This document shows positions 50,689 through 61,783 of a DNA stretch of 64,000 nucleotides, piece after piece. The stretch is from Aeromicrobium sp. Root472D3 (GTDB taxonomy: Bacteria; Actinomycetota; Actinomycetes; Propionibacteriales; Nocardioidaceae). Positions within the stretch are counted from its first letter, which is position 1; every line of letters begins with the position of its first letter. The translations under genes and the position numbers were made by a program. Below the pieces are notes generated by a model. The model was not told where the DNA came from, did not search any database, and worked only from the letters and a program-made list of their open reading frames with translations. Location of the stretch: positions 1,974,505 through 2,038,504 of the forward strand of contig NZ_LMET01000001.1 in the NCBI RefSeq assembly GCF_001426485.1, given 5' to 3'.

Positions 50689-52242
50689 ATGACCAGCACC
50701 GTCACCAGCCCTCCCGACCAGCAGTCGGCCCCGCCTCCCGCGACGCGACGCCGCACCGGTCGCTGGATCGACGAGTGGGACCCGGAGGACCCCGCCCAGT
50801 GGCAGGCCGGGGGCCACCGGGTCGCCCGCCGCAACCTCGTCTGGTCGGTGTTCGGCGAGCACCTCGGCTTCTCGGTCTGGCTGCTGTGGAGCGCGGCTGC
50901 GGCGCTGCTGGCCAAGGTGGGCTTCGCGTTCTCGCCGCTGCAGCTGTTCTGGCTCATCGCGGTGCCGAACCTCGTCGGCTCGCTGCTGCGTCTGCCCTAC
51001 ACGTTCGCGGTCCCGAAGTTCGGCGGGCGCAACTTCGCGGTGTTCAGCGCCCTGATGCTCGTGGTGCCGACGCTGCTGTTCGCGTACTTCGTGCAGCGGC
51101 CCGAGACGCCCTACTGGGTCTTCGTCGTCATCGCGGCGACCGCCGGCGTCGGCGGCGGCAACTTCGCGTCGTCGATGGCCAGCATCAACTTCTTCTTCCC
51201 GGCACGGCTCAAGGGCACGGCGCTGGGCCTCAACGCCGCGGGCGGCAACCTCGGCGTCGCGGTGATCCAGTTCTTCCTGCCGATCATCGTGGGCGGAGCA
51301 GGCGCGTTCGGCCTGGTGAAGGCCAGCGAGAGCGGCATCGTGCTGGAGCGTGTCGGCTACCTCTACGCGGCGCTGGCCGTCGTCGCGGCCCTGACCGCGT
51401 ACTTCTTCATGAACAACCTGTCGGCGGCGTACTCGAGGCCGCGCGAGCAGCTCGCGGTCGTCCGCTACCGGCACACGTGGGTCATGTCGTTCCTGTACAT
51501 CGGCACGTTCGGCTCGTTCATCGGCTACTCCGCCGCCATGCCGCTGCTGATCAAGATCAACTTCTTCAACCAGCCGGTCCCCACGATCCCCGGCATCGGC
51601 ATCAACTTCGCGTTCTACGGCTTCCTCGGGGCACTCGTGGGCTCGCTGATGCGTCCGCTGGGCGGCTGGATGGCCGACCGGCTCGGCGGGGCGCGCGTCA
51701 CCCTGCTCGCGTTCGTCGGGATGATCGTCGGCACCGTGCTCGTCATGGTGTCGCTCGCGGCGCTCGACCCGGTGCCGAAGGCTCCTGCCGGCGCCCCCGC
51801 GCCCGATCCGGCGACGTTCCAGTACTCCGACGCGGTCCGCGCGGCCGTCGACCACAACTCCGACGTCTTCCCGTGGTTCCTGGCCGCGTTCCTGCTGGTG
51901 TTCGCGGCGACGGGCATCGGCAACGGCTCGACGTACCGCATGATCCCGCTGATCTGGAAGGCGTACGCGACGCAGGCCGGTCCCGACGGGTCGCCCGAGC
52001 GCGTGGCGGCCGAGCGTCGCACCACCAAGGAGGCCTCCGCCGTCATCGGCATCGCCGGGGCGATCGGGGCCCTCGGCGGCTTCCTGATCCCGATCACGTT
52101 CAGCGCCCCGTGGATCTCGGACCCCGTGGACGCCGTCAAGAGCGCCTTCGTGGTGTTCACGGTCTTCTACGTCGTGTGCCTCGCGGTCACCTGGGTGTTC
52201 TACCTGCGGCCGCGCTCGGTCATGGCGAAGGCGGGGGTCTAG
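50689..52242 (+). CDS. narK: Nitrate/nitrite MFS transporter
   Basis: A 517-residue, 12-helix major facilitator protein. An N-terminal hydrophilic tail of about 40 residues ends with RWIDEWDPEDPAQW, a NarK-specific feature. The two nitrate signatures appear as GVGGGNFASSMASINFFFP and LNAAGGNLGVAVIQ. The second nitrate signature copy is less clear: GNGSTYRMIPLIW sits in the C-terminal half. It imports nitrate or exchanges it for nitrite for the reductases encoded directly downstream. CCGGAG lies upstream of the ATG. Confidence 0.92.
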   Translation: MTSTVTSPPDQQSAPPPATRRRTGRWIDEWDPEDPAQWQAGGHRVARRNLVWSVFGEHLGFSVWLLWSAAAALLAKVGFAFSPLQLFWLIAVPNLVGSLLRLPYTFAVPKFGGRNFAVFSALMLVVPTLLFAYFVQRPETPYWVFVVIAATAGVGGGNFASSMASINFFFPARLKGTALGLNAAGGNLGVAVIQFFLPIIVGGAGAFGLVKASESGIVLERVGYLYAALAVVAALTAYFFMNNLSAAYSRPREQLAVVRYRHTWVMSFLYIGTFGSFIGYSAAMPLLIKINFFNQPVPTIPGIGINFAFYGFLGALVGSLMRPLGGWMADRLGGARVTLLAFVGMIVGTVLVMVSLAALDPVPKAPAGAPAPDPATFQYSDAVRAAVDHNSDVFPWFLAAFLLVFAATGIGNGSTYRMIPLIWKAYATQAGPDGSPERVAAERRTTKEASAVIGIAGAIGALGGFLIPITFSAPWISDPVDAVKSAFVVFTVFYVVCLAVTWVFYLRPRSVMAKAGV

Positions 52243-52248
52243 CACCGC

Positions 52249-54332
<2,084 letters not shown>

Positions 54333-54336
<4 letters not shown>

Positions 54337-55811
54337 GCGGCACGCGGGTCGTCGTGGTCGGCGCCGGCATGGTCGGCAACCGGTTCGCCGACGAGCTGGG
54401 CCGTCTCGCGCCGCACGTCGAGGTCGACGTGCTGGGCGACGAGTCGTACGAGCCGTACAACCGCGTCATGCTGACCGAGCTGGTGGCCGGCCGGATCGAC
54501 CTGGCGGGCCTGACGCTCCCGACCCCCGACAGCGGGCGCGTGCGGGTGCGCGCGGGGGTGCGGGCGCTCGGGATCGACCGCGCGCGACGCACCGTCGTGA
54601 CCGCCGACGGCGACTTCGACTACGACGTGCTGGTGCTCGCGACGGGGGCGCGCGCCCGTGTCGTGGACGTCGCGGGGCTGCGCGACGGGCTGCCGCGGGG
54701 CGTGCACGTGGTGCGCCGGCTCGACGACGCGCGCGACATCACCGCCGCCGCGCTCAACGCGTCCCACGCCGTCGTCGTCGGCGCGGGTCCGCTGGGCCTC
54801 GAGACGGCGTGCGCCCTGCGCCACCGCGGTGTCGGCGTCGCGCTCGTCGCCTCGTCGGCCGGCGTGCTGGGACGCGACCTCGACCCCGAGGTCGCCCGGG
54901 TCGTCGCCGACCACGCCGGGACGCTCGGCATCGACGTCGTGACGGGCGCGGCCCTCGCCTCGGTCGGGGTGCGGGAGGGGCGCGTCGACGCCGTGCGCCT
55001 CGACGACGGACGCGGCCTGCCGGCCGAGCTGGTCGTGCTGGCCTGCGGATCGGCCCCCGACACGGCGCTGGCCGCCGAGGCCGGCCTCGAGACGAACGTG
55101 GGCGTCGTCGTCGACGACGGCCTGCGCACCAGCGACCCGTCCGTGTTCGCGATCGGCGACTGCGCCGAGACGCCCGCCGGCGTCAGCGGACTCGTCGCGC
55201 CCGGGTGGGACCAGGCCCGTGCGCTCGCCCGGAGCATCGCCCGCGGCGAGGAGGTCGGCCTTCCCCCGATCGCGGGGTCCGCGATGCGTCTGAAGGCCGT
55301 CGGCATGAGCGTCGTGACGATGGGCGTGCGGTCGTCGACGGCCGGTCCCGACGACCGGGTGGTCTCGCTGTCGGACCGGCGGGCGCACCGGCACGTCGAG
55401 CTCGTGACGCGCGGCGACACCCTCGTCGGCGTGACGTGCGTCGGCTCGCCCGACCTCGCGTCGTACCTGTCGACGCAGTTCGACCGCCCCGGCATGCTGC
55501 CGGCCGACCCGATGCAGCTGCTGATGGGTGCCTCGACGTCCGGGGCCGCCGAGAGCTCCTCGCCGACCACGATGCCGGCGGCGACGACGGTGTGCCGGTG
55601 CAACGGCGTCACGAAGGGCGACCTCGTGCGCGCCTGGGACACCGGAGCGACGTCGGTCGCGTCGCTGGCGGGCGCGACGCTCGCGACGACGGGCTGCGGC
55701 GGCTGCACGCAGCTCGTCTGCGGCATCGTCGACTGGTTGCGGACGACCGATCCCGCACCCGTCTCACACGGGTCCGACGAGGTCCGTGAGACAAACGTTC
55801 CGACGAGGTAA
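54333..55811 (+). CDS. nasB: FAD/NAD(P)-dependent oxidoreductase with BFD-type 2Fe-2S domain, nitrate reductase electron donor
   Basis: A 492-residue flavoprotein resembling the N-terminal part of NirB and the B. subtilis NasB electron-transfer subunit. FAD motif VVVVGAGMVGNRFADELG, NAD(P) motif VVVGAGPLGLETACALRHRG, and FAIGDCAETP are seen. The C-terminus carries a BFD-like 2Fe-2S module (VCRCNGVTKGD and TTGCGGCTQLVC). It probably passes electrons from NAD(P)H to the molybdenum subunit. GTG at 54333 overlaps the preceding stop. Confidence 0.82.
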
Positions 55812-55812
55812 C
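55786..55812. promoter_or_regulatory. GlnR-like binding site upstream of nirB
   Basis: Boxes GTGAG (55786), GTTCC (55797) and GTAAC (55808) are each separated by 6 bases, matching the inverse of the gTnAC-n6-GaAAC repeat known for actinobacterial GlnR, with one mismatch in each of the first two. It lies 45 bases upstream of the nirB start, over the end of the previous gene. Confidence 0.45.
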
Positions 55813-55856
55813 ACGCGCATCGCCGTCATGACACACGCCGTTCCTACCGTCGGGAC

Positions 55857-58463
55857 ATGACGATCGATCAGCACGCCTCGCGAGGCGCCAAGCAGAAGCT
55901 CGCCGTCGTCGGAGCGGGCATGGTCGCCCACCGGCTCGTCGAGGCCCTCGTCGAGCGCGGGGCCGACCGGACGTGGGACATCGAGGTGTTCGGCGACGAG
56001 ACGCGTCCGCCGTACGACCGCGTCGCCCTGACGTCGTTCTTCTCGGACCGCGACCCCGAGGACCTCCTGCTGGGCGATGGCAGCCTGTGGCGCCGTCCCG
56101 GAGTGCGCCTGTACCGCGGCTCGGTCGTCAGCCGCATCGACCGCGAGGCCAAGCAGCTGCACGCCCGCGGCACGACGTTCGACTACGACCGGCTCGTGCT
56201 GGCCACGGGCTCGTACGCCACGGTGCCACCCGTCGACGGCGCCGACCTGCCGGGCTGCTTCGTGTACCGGACGGTCGACGACGTCGCCGAGCTGCGGCAG
56301 TGGGTGCTCGACCGGGAGGCCGCCCTCGGCCGGAAGGTCAGGGGAGCCGTCGTCGGCGGGGGCCTGCTGGGTCTCGAGGCGGCCGGGGCCCTGACGGCGC
56401 TCGGCGCCGACACGACGGTCGTCGAGTTCGCCGAGTGGCTCATGCCGCTGCAGGTCGATCGCGCCGGTGGCGGCGCGCTGCGCCGCATCATCGAGCAGCT
56501 GGGCGTCTCGGTGCGCACCTCGACGGCGACCTCCAGGCTCAAGGCGGGCCGTGACGGCAAGGTGGCGCGCATGCAGTTCGCCGACGGCGAGCGGATCGCC
56601 GCCGACGTCGTCGTGTTCGCGACCGGCGTGCGGCCGCGCGACGAGCTGGCCCGGTCGAGCGGGCTCGAGGTGGGGGAGCGGGGCGGCGTGGTGGCCGATC
56701 CCGGCTGCCTGACGAGCGACGACTCGATCTTCGCGATCGGCGAGGTCGCGCAGATCGCCGGACGTGTGTGGGGGCTGGTCGGCCCGGGCTACACGATGGC
56801 CGAGGTCGTCGCCGACCGCCTGCTCGGCGGTACCGCGACGTTCGACGGAGCCGACCTCTCGACCAAGCTCAAGCTGCTCGGCGTCGACGTCGCGAGCTTC
56901 GGCGACGCGTTCGCGGCGACCAGCGGCAGCCTCGAGGTCGTCTACGCCGACCCGACGGCGGGCGTCTACAAGAAGCTCGTCATGAGCGACGACGCGCAGA
57001 CGCTGCTGGGCGGCATGCTGGTCGGCGACGCCGGCGCGTACACGAACCTGCGGCCCATGGTGGGTCGCGCGCTGGGCAGCGACCCGACGGGTTGGCTCCT
57101 GCCCGAGGGCACGGAGGCGCCGGGGGCGGGCGCGGCGCTGCCCGACGACGTCACCGTCTGCTCGTGCAACAACGTCACGGCCGGTCAGGTCCGCTGCGCC
57201 GTCACCGAGCAGGGCTGCACCGACCTGGCCGGCGTCAAGGCCTGCACCAAGGCCGGCACGAGCTGCGGGTCGTGCGTGTCGCTGGTCAAGAAGCTCGTCG
57301 ACGTCCAGCTCGCCGAAGCCGGCATCGAGGTCAGCAACGCCCTGTGCGAGCACTTCGCGGTCACCCGTGCCCAGCTGTTCGACATCGTCCGGGTCAGCGA
57401 GATCTCGACGTTCAGCGAGCTCGTCGCCCAGCACGGCACGGGCCAGGGCTGCGACATCTGCCGTCCCGTCGCGGCCTCGATCCTGTCGACCCTGCGCCAC
57501 GGGCACGTGCTCGACGGCGAGAACGCGGCGCTGCAGGACACCAACGACCACGTCATGGCCAACCTGCAGAAGGACGGCACGTACTCGGTGGTCCCGCGCA
57601 TCCCCGGGGGCGAGGTGACGCCGGAGGGGCTCGTCGCGATCGGGCAGGTCGCGGTCGAATACGGCCTGTACACCAAGATCACGGGCGGTCAGCGCATCGA
57701 CCTGTTCGGCGCGCGCATCGAGCAGCTGCCCGCGATCTGGAAGCGGCTCGTCGACGCGGGGTTCGAGTCGGGCCAGGCGTACGGCAAGTCGTTGCGCACC
57801 GTGAAGTCGTGCGTCGGTCAGTCGTGGTGCCGCTACGGGGTGCAGGACTCCACGACGCTCGCGATCGACCTCGAGCTGCGCTACCGCGGGCTGCGGTCGC
57901 CGCACAAGATCAAGCTGGGCGTCTCGGGCTGCGCGCGCGAGTGCGCCGAGGCCCGCGGCAAGGACGTCGGCGTCATCGCGACCGACCGGGGCTGGAACAT
58001 GTACGTCGGCGGCAACGGGGGGTTCACGCCCCGGCACGCCCAGCTGTTCGCCGAGGACCTGACGACCGACGAGCTGGTCCGGGCCATCGACCGCTTCCTG
58101 ATGTACTACGTGCGCACCGCCGACCGGCTGCAGCGCACCGCGCCGTGGCTCGAGTCGGTCGAGGGGGGCATCGACGCGGTCCGCGCCGTGGTGCTCGACG
58201 ACAGCCTCGGCATCGGAGCCGACCTCGACGCCGCGATGGCCTCGCACGTCGACGACTACGAGGACGAGTGGGCCGCGACGCTCGCCGACGAGCAGAAGCT
58301 GCAGCGGTTCGCGTCGTTCGTGAACGCCCCCGACACGCCGGATCCCGACCTCGCCTATGTTGAGGAGCGCGGCCAGCGACGTCCGGCCGACGAGGCGGAG
58401 CGTGCCGTGCTGATCGCCGGCGCGAGCATCCCGGTGCGGACCACGACGGAGGTGACGGCATGA
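55857..58463 (+). CDS. nirB: Nitrite reductase [NAD(P)H], large subunit
   Basis: An 868-residue siroheme/4Fe-4S flavoenzyme that reduces nitrite to ammonium. FAD domain (VVGAGMVAHRLVEALVERG), NAD(P) domain (AVVGGGLLGLEAAGAL), a BFD 2Fe-2S motif near 434 (VCSCNNVTAGQV, then CGSCV), the ferredoxin-like half-domain, and the siroheme motif SCVGQSWCRYG near 650 with GCARECAEARGKDVG (C-x5-C and C-x3-C) are present. The order and length are normal. It overlaps nirD by four bases. The GlnR-like site upstream predicts nitrogen control. Confidence 0.96.
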   Translation: MTIDQHASRGAKQKLAVVGAGMVAHRLVEALVERGADRTWDIEVFGDETRPPYDRVALTSFFSDRDPEDLLLGDGSLWRRPGVRLYRGSVVSRIDREAKQLHARGTTFDYDRLVLATGSYATVPPVDGADLPGCFVYRTVDDVAELRQWVLDREAALGRKVRGAVVGGGLLGLEAAGALTALGADTTVVEFAEWLMPLQVDRAGGGALRRIIEQLGVSVRTSTATSRLKAGRDGKVARMQFADGERIAADVVVFATGVRPRDELARSSGLEVGERGGVVADPGCLTSDDSIFAIGEVAQIAGRVWGLVGPGYTMAEVVADRLLGGTATFDGADLSTKLKLLGVDVASFGDAFAATSGSLEVVYADPTAGVYKKLVMSDDAQTLLGGMLVGDAGAYTNLRPMVGRALGSDPTGWLLPEGTEAPGAGAALPDDVTVCSCNNVTAGQVRCAVTEQGCTDLAGVKACTKAGTSCGSCVSLVKKLVDVQLAEAGIEVSNALCEHFAVTRAQLFDIVRVSEISTFSELVAQHGTGQGCDICRPVAASILSTLRHGHVLDGENAALQDTNDHVMANLQKDGTYSVVPRIPGGEVTPEGLVAIGQVAVEYGLYTKITGGQRIDLFGARIEQLPAIWKRLVDAGFESGQAYGKSLRTVKSCVGQSWCRYGVQDSTTLAIDLELRYRGLRSPHKIKLGVSGCARECAEARGKDVGVIATDRGWNMYVGGNGGFTPRHAQLFAEDLTTDELVRAIDRFLMYYVRTADRLQRTAPWLESVEGGIDAVRAVVLDDSLGIGADLDAAMASHVDDYEDEWAATLADEQKLQRFASFVNAPDTPDPDLAYVEERGQRRPADEAERAVLIAGASIPVRTTTEVTA

Positions 58464-58825
58464 CGACCACGGCGACCACGACGGCGACGACGACGGGCTG
58501 GACGCGGATCTGCCGGCTCGACGCGCTCGTGCCCGACCGCGGCGCCGCGGCGCTCGTCGACGGCCACCAGGTCGCGGTGTTCCGGCTCGGCGGCTCCGGC
58601 GACGTCCACGCCGTCGACCACCACGACCCGTTCAGCGGCGCCAACGTCATGGCCCGAGGGCTCGTCGGCAGCCGCGGGGGCGTCCCGACGGTCGCGTCGC
58701 CGATGCACAAGCAGACGTTCGACCTCGCGACGGGGCACTGCCTCGACGACGCGTCGGTCGCCCTGCGCTCGTGGCCCGTGCGGGTCGTCGACGGCTGGGT
58801 CGAGATCGGGAGCGGGACGGCGTGA
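58460..58825 (+). CDS. nirD: Nitrite reductase [NAD(P)H], small subunit
   Basis: A 121-residue Rieske-fold protein that lacks the Cys/His cluster ligands, as is normal for NirD. DHHDPFSGANVMARGLVGSR and VASPMHKQTFDLATGHCLDD are the family signature. A run of Thr at the N-terminus (TTTATTTATTTG) is unusual and low in complexity. It pairs with NirB. Its stop overlaps the hemD-like gene (GTGA). Confidence 0.92.
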   Translation: MTTTATTTATTTGWTRICRLDALVPDRGAAALVDGHQVAVFRLGGSGDVHAVDHHDPFSGANVMARGLVGSRGGVPTVASPMHKQTFDLATGHCLDDASVALRSWPVRVVDGWVEIGSGTA

Positions 58826-59943
58826 CGGCTCTCGGGCCGGTGCTCGCCGGCACCCGGGTCCTCGTGACGGCGCAGCGCCGGGCGTCCGACCTGTCGCTGG
58901 CCCTCGGCCGCCGGGGAGCCGAAGTCACGGTGGCGGCGTCGCTCGGCGTCGAGTCGCACATCGACGAGGACACGCTGCTGGCCCAGACCCGACAGATGAT
59001 CGCGACGGGCACCGACGTGGTCGTCGTGACGACGGGCATCGGGTTCCGCGGCTGGCTCGACACCGCCGAGGCCGCGGGCATCGGCCACGAGCTGGTCGAG
59101 GCACTGCAGGGCGTGCGTCTCGTGGCCCGAGGGCCCAAGGCACGTGGTGCCCTGCAGGCCGCGGGCCTGACCCCCGACTGGGTCGCGGAGTCCGAGACCT
59201 CGGCCGAGATCGCCGACTTCCTGGTCGCCGAGGGCGTCGACGGCCTGTCGATCGCGGTGCAGCACCACGGGGCCGGCGACGACGGGCTCGAGAAGCGGCT
59301 CGCGGCGGCGGGCGGACGTCCGTTCGGCCTGGTCGTCTACCGCTGGGGCCCGCCGCCCGACCCGGCCGCGGTCGAGCGGTCGGTCCGCGACGCGGCGGCC
59401 GGAACCTACGACTCGGTTGTGTTCACGTCCGCGCCGGGTGCCTCGGCGTGGTTGTCGGCGGTGCGCGCGAGCGGGGTCGAGGACGACCTCAAGCGGCTCG
59501 AGCAGGAGCGACGCCTCGTGCTCGCCGCCGTCGGGCACGTCACGGCCGATCCGTTGAGGAGCGCCGGGTTCAACCCGCTGCTGCCCGAGCGCGCGCGGCT
59601 CGGCGCGCTCGTGCGCCTGCTCGTGATGCACCTCGGCGACGCCTCGGTGGGGGTGGCCACGGCGTCCGGCGCCCTGCGGGTGCGGGCGACCGCCGCGACG
59701 CTCGACCACGTCGTGCTGCCGGTGTCGCCCAGCGGCATGGCGATCCTGCGGCTGCTGGTCTGTGAGCCGGGCGTGGTCCGGTCGCGCGAGGAGCTCCTGG
59801 CCGTCCTGCCGGGGGAGTCGGACGACCCGCACTCGGCCGAGGTCGCCGTCGCACGGCTGCGCGAGGCCGCCGGACGTCCGCTCGTCCAGACCGTCGTCAA
59901 GCGCGGCTACCGCCTCGCCGTCAGCGAGGAGGTCACGCCATGA
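58822..59943 (+). CDS. Uroporphyrinogen-III synthase fused to a winged-helix DNA-binding domain
   Basis: A 373-residue fusion. Residues 1-260 follow the HemD fold (GTRVLVTAQRRASDLSLALG, VVVVTTGIGFRGWLD, YDSVVFTSAPGASAWLSAV). Residues 280-373 are an OmpR-type winged helix (LPVSPSGMAILRLLVCEPG, then SREELLAVLPGESDD and VVKRGYRLAV). The architecture matches Rv0260c of M. tuberculosis, which is also near nirBD and narK3. It may supply uroporphyrinogen III for siroheme, regulate the cluster, or both. GTG at 58822 overlaps nirD. Confidence 0.8.
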   Translation: MTALGPVLAGTRVLVTAQRRASDLSLALGRRGAEVTVAASLGVESHIDEDTLLAQTRQMIATGTDVVVVTTGIGFRGWLDTAEAAGIGHELVEALQGVRLVARGPKARGALQAAGLTPDWVAESETSAEIADFLVAEGVDGLSIAVQHHGAGDDGLEKRLAAAGGRPFGLVVYRWGPPPDPAAVERSVRDAAAGTYDSVVFTSAPGASAWLSAVRASGVEDDLKRLEQERRLVLAAVGHVTADPLRSAGFNPLLPERARLGALVRLLVMHLGDASVGVATASGALRVRATAATLDHVVLPVSPSGMAILRLLVCEPGVVRSREELLAVLPGESDDPHSAEVAVARLREAAGRPLVQTVVKRGYRLAVSEEVTP

Positions 59944-60695
59944 CGACCATCGCCCTGGTGGCCACGAGCCACGGGACCGACGTCGCGGCGGCCCAGAGCG
60001 CGATCACGGCGCTCGTCGACGCGGTGGGCGAGGCGGCGCCGCACCTCGACGTGCGCGAGGCGTTCGTCGACGTCCAGCTGCCACGTGTCGACACGGCCCT
60101 TGACCTCGTCGACGGCCTGGCGGTCGTCGTCCCGCTCCTGCTCGCACCCGGCTTCCACGTGCGCGTCGACATCAACGGCGCGGCCCGGCGCGAGTGGGTC
60201 GTCGCGGCGGGCACCCTCGGCGCCGACGACCGCCTGACGGACGTCATGCTGCGTCGCCTGGCGCAGGTCGGGGCCACGCGCGACGACGTCGTCCTGCTCG
60301 GTTCGGCCGGCTCGACCGACGCCGACGCCCTAGGCAGCATCGACGAGGCGGCCGAGCGGCTCGCCGCCGCCTGGGGCGCCCCGGTGGCGGTCGGCCACGT
60401 CGGCGGCTCCGGCACGCCCATGGCCGACGTGGTCCGCGCGGCGACCCGCGAACGGCCCGGGCGGAGGGTCGTCATCGTCTCGTACCTCATGGCGCCGGGC
60501 TTCTTCCAGGGCCGCATGCAACGGTGCGGCGCCGACCTCGTGACGGGGCCCCTGCTCGACGGCGGGCCCGTCGCCGACGAGCTCGTCTCGCTCGTCCTCG
60601 ACCGGTTCGCCGAGGCGGCCGAGGGCCTCGACTGGTCGGCCGGCGGACCGCCGCGCGCGTCCGCGGACCCAGTTGTAACCAAATCCGGCACCTGA
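59940..60695 (+). CDS. CbiX/SirB-type sirohydrochlorin chelatase
   Basis: A 251-residue two-domain chelatase. VATSHGTDVAAAQ holds the N-terminal metal-binding His, and LLLAPGFHVRVDI the second His. A matching half follows (VVIVSYLMAPGFFQGRM). It would insert iron into sirohydrochlorin to give the siroheme needed by NirB. It overlaps the hemD-like gene by four bases (ATGA). A GlnR-like site overlaps its 3' end. Confidence 0.82.
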   Translation: MTTIALVATSHGTDVAAAQSAITALVDAVGEAAPHLDVREAFVDVQLPRVDTALDLVDGLAVVVPLLLAPGFHVRVDINGAARREWVVAAGTLGADDRLTDVMLRRLAQVGATRDDVVLLGSAGSTDADALGSIDEAAERLAAAWGAPVAVGHVGGSGTPMADVVRAATRERPGRRVVIVSYLMAPGFFQGRMQRCGADLVTGPLLDGGPVADELVSLVLDRFAEAAEGLDWSAGGPPRASADPVVTKSGT

Positions 60696-60712
60696 GTTAA
60701 CGACCTCGAAAC
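60675..60712. promoter_or_regulatory. GlnR-like binding site between the two chelatase genes
   Basis: Boxes at 11-base spacing: GTAAC (60675), CGGCA (60686), TTAAC (60697), GAAAC (60708). Three of four fit gTnAC-n6-GaAAC-n6-gTnAC-n6-GaAAC. It overlaps the end of the first chelatase gene and lies upstream of the small ORF and second chelatase. Confidence 0.5.
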
Positions 60713-60775
60713 AGCCGTCGGTGAGGCTGGAGGTGCTGGTGGGGAGACACCGGTCCGACGGTCGAGGGGGTGCAC

Positions 60776-60988
60776 ATGCTGGTCGATGTGACCCCGACGG
60801 CCCCGGCCCGATCGGACGCCGTTCACGCAACGGCGCCGCACCTCGGGCGACCGGTCGCCACCAGCGGGGTGCGAGCTGCCGGCGGAACCAACGGGGGTGT
60901 TCCGTCGGCAGCTGCGCATCCGTGCGGCACGGTGACCACCGCGGACGTCTCGGGTTCCGCGGTCGGCCGGCTGCGGGGGAGCGTGTGA
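60776..60988 (+). CDS. Hypothetical small ORF coupled to the second chelatase
   Basis: A 70-residue frame starting at ATG 60776 after a G-rich GAGGGGG stretch. It ends with a TGA that overlaps the GTG of the downstream gene (GTGTGA), which suggests translational coupling. It is Ala/Gly/Val/Thr-rich with a single Cys (AAHPCGTVTTADV), and no domain is recognised. It could be a leader peptide, a small subunit or a non-coding stretch that stays open because of high GC. Confidence 0.35.
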   Translation: MLVDVTPTAPARSDAVHATAPHLGRPVATSGVRAAGGTNGGVPSAAAHPCGTVTTADVSGSAVGRLRGSV

Positions 60989-61710
60989 ATCGCCGACTCG
61001 TCCTGTGCGCCCACGGCTCGCAGGATCCCCGCGGGCGCTCGGCGCTCGCGGGGCTCGTCAACGCCGTGCGGCGCGAGGCGAGCGACCTCGACGTCGTCGA
61101 CGCGTTCGTCGACGTCCAGGAGCCCGGCATCGCCGAGGTGATCGGCGAGACCGCGGGCCCACGCGCCGTCGTGCCGCTGATGCTGGCCTACGACCGTCCC
61201 GTCGGGGTCACGATCGTCCAGGCCTCGCACCTCGACCCCGCCGTGGCGGTGACGGCACCGCTCGGACCGGACTGGGTGCTCGCCGAGGTCGGCGTGCGGC
61301 GGCTCTTCGAGGCCGGCGCCCGCTCGGACGACACGATCGTCCTGGCGGCCGACCTCGCCACCGACGCCCGCGCGATCTCCGACGTCGGCAAGGCCGCGCG
61401 GCTGCTGAGCGCCGTCTGGGGCGGGCGGGTGCACGTCGGGACGCTCGGCGGCCCCGACACGCCACTGGCCGACGCGGTCGACGTGGCGAGGGCGTACGGG
61501 CGGCGCGTCGTGGTGTCGAGCTACGTCCTCACGCGGGGGGCCGCCCACGACCGCATGGTCGACGCGGGTGCCGACGTCGTCACCGTCCCGCTGCTCGACG
61601 CGGGCCCGGCCGATCCGCGCCTGGTCTCGCTCGTGCTGGCCCGGGCGCGCTCGCGGGGCGGCTGGACGTCCGCCGATCCGGCGCCGCGCAGCCGCCTCGC
61701 CAGCTCCTGA
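60985..61710 (+). CDS. CbiX-like chelatase paralogue lacking one metal-binding His
   Basis: A 241-residue protein of the same two-domain family as the gene at 59940. VLCAHGSQDPRGRSAL keeps the N-terminal His. In the second motif the other protein's LLLAPGFHVRVDI is replaced by LMLAYDRPVGVTI, so the second His is lost. It may act as an inactive or altered-metal partner. GTG at 60985 follows GGGGGA at a 4-base gap. Confidence 0.72.
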   Translation: MNRRLVLCAHGSQDPRGRSALAGLVNAVRREASDLDVVDAFVDVQEPGIAEVIGETAGPRAVVPLMLAYDRPVGVTIVQASHLDPAVAVTAPLGPDWVLAEVGVRRLFEAGARSDDTIVLAADLATDARAISDVGKAARLLSAVWGGRVHVGTLGGPDTPLADAVDVARAYGRRVVVSSYVLTRGAAHDRMVDAGADVVTVPLLDAGPADPRLVSLVLARARSRGGWTSADPAPRSRLASS

Positions 61711-61770
61711 GCCCACCGGTCGGCTGGAACCCGTTCCGCGTGCCTGCGGCGCAACCTTCGACCTGTGCTT

Positions 61771-61776
61771 TACCCT
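61771..61776 (+). promoter_or_regulatory. Leaderless-type -10 hexamer for ftsK
   Basis: TACCCT, 7 bases before the ATG at 61784. No ribosome binding site is present. Confidence 0.45.
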
Positions 61777-61783
61777 TTGGACC

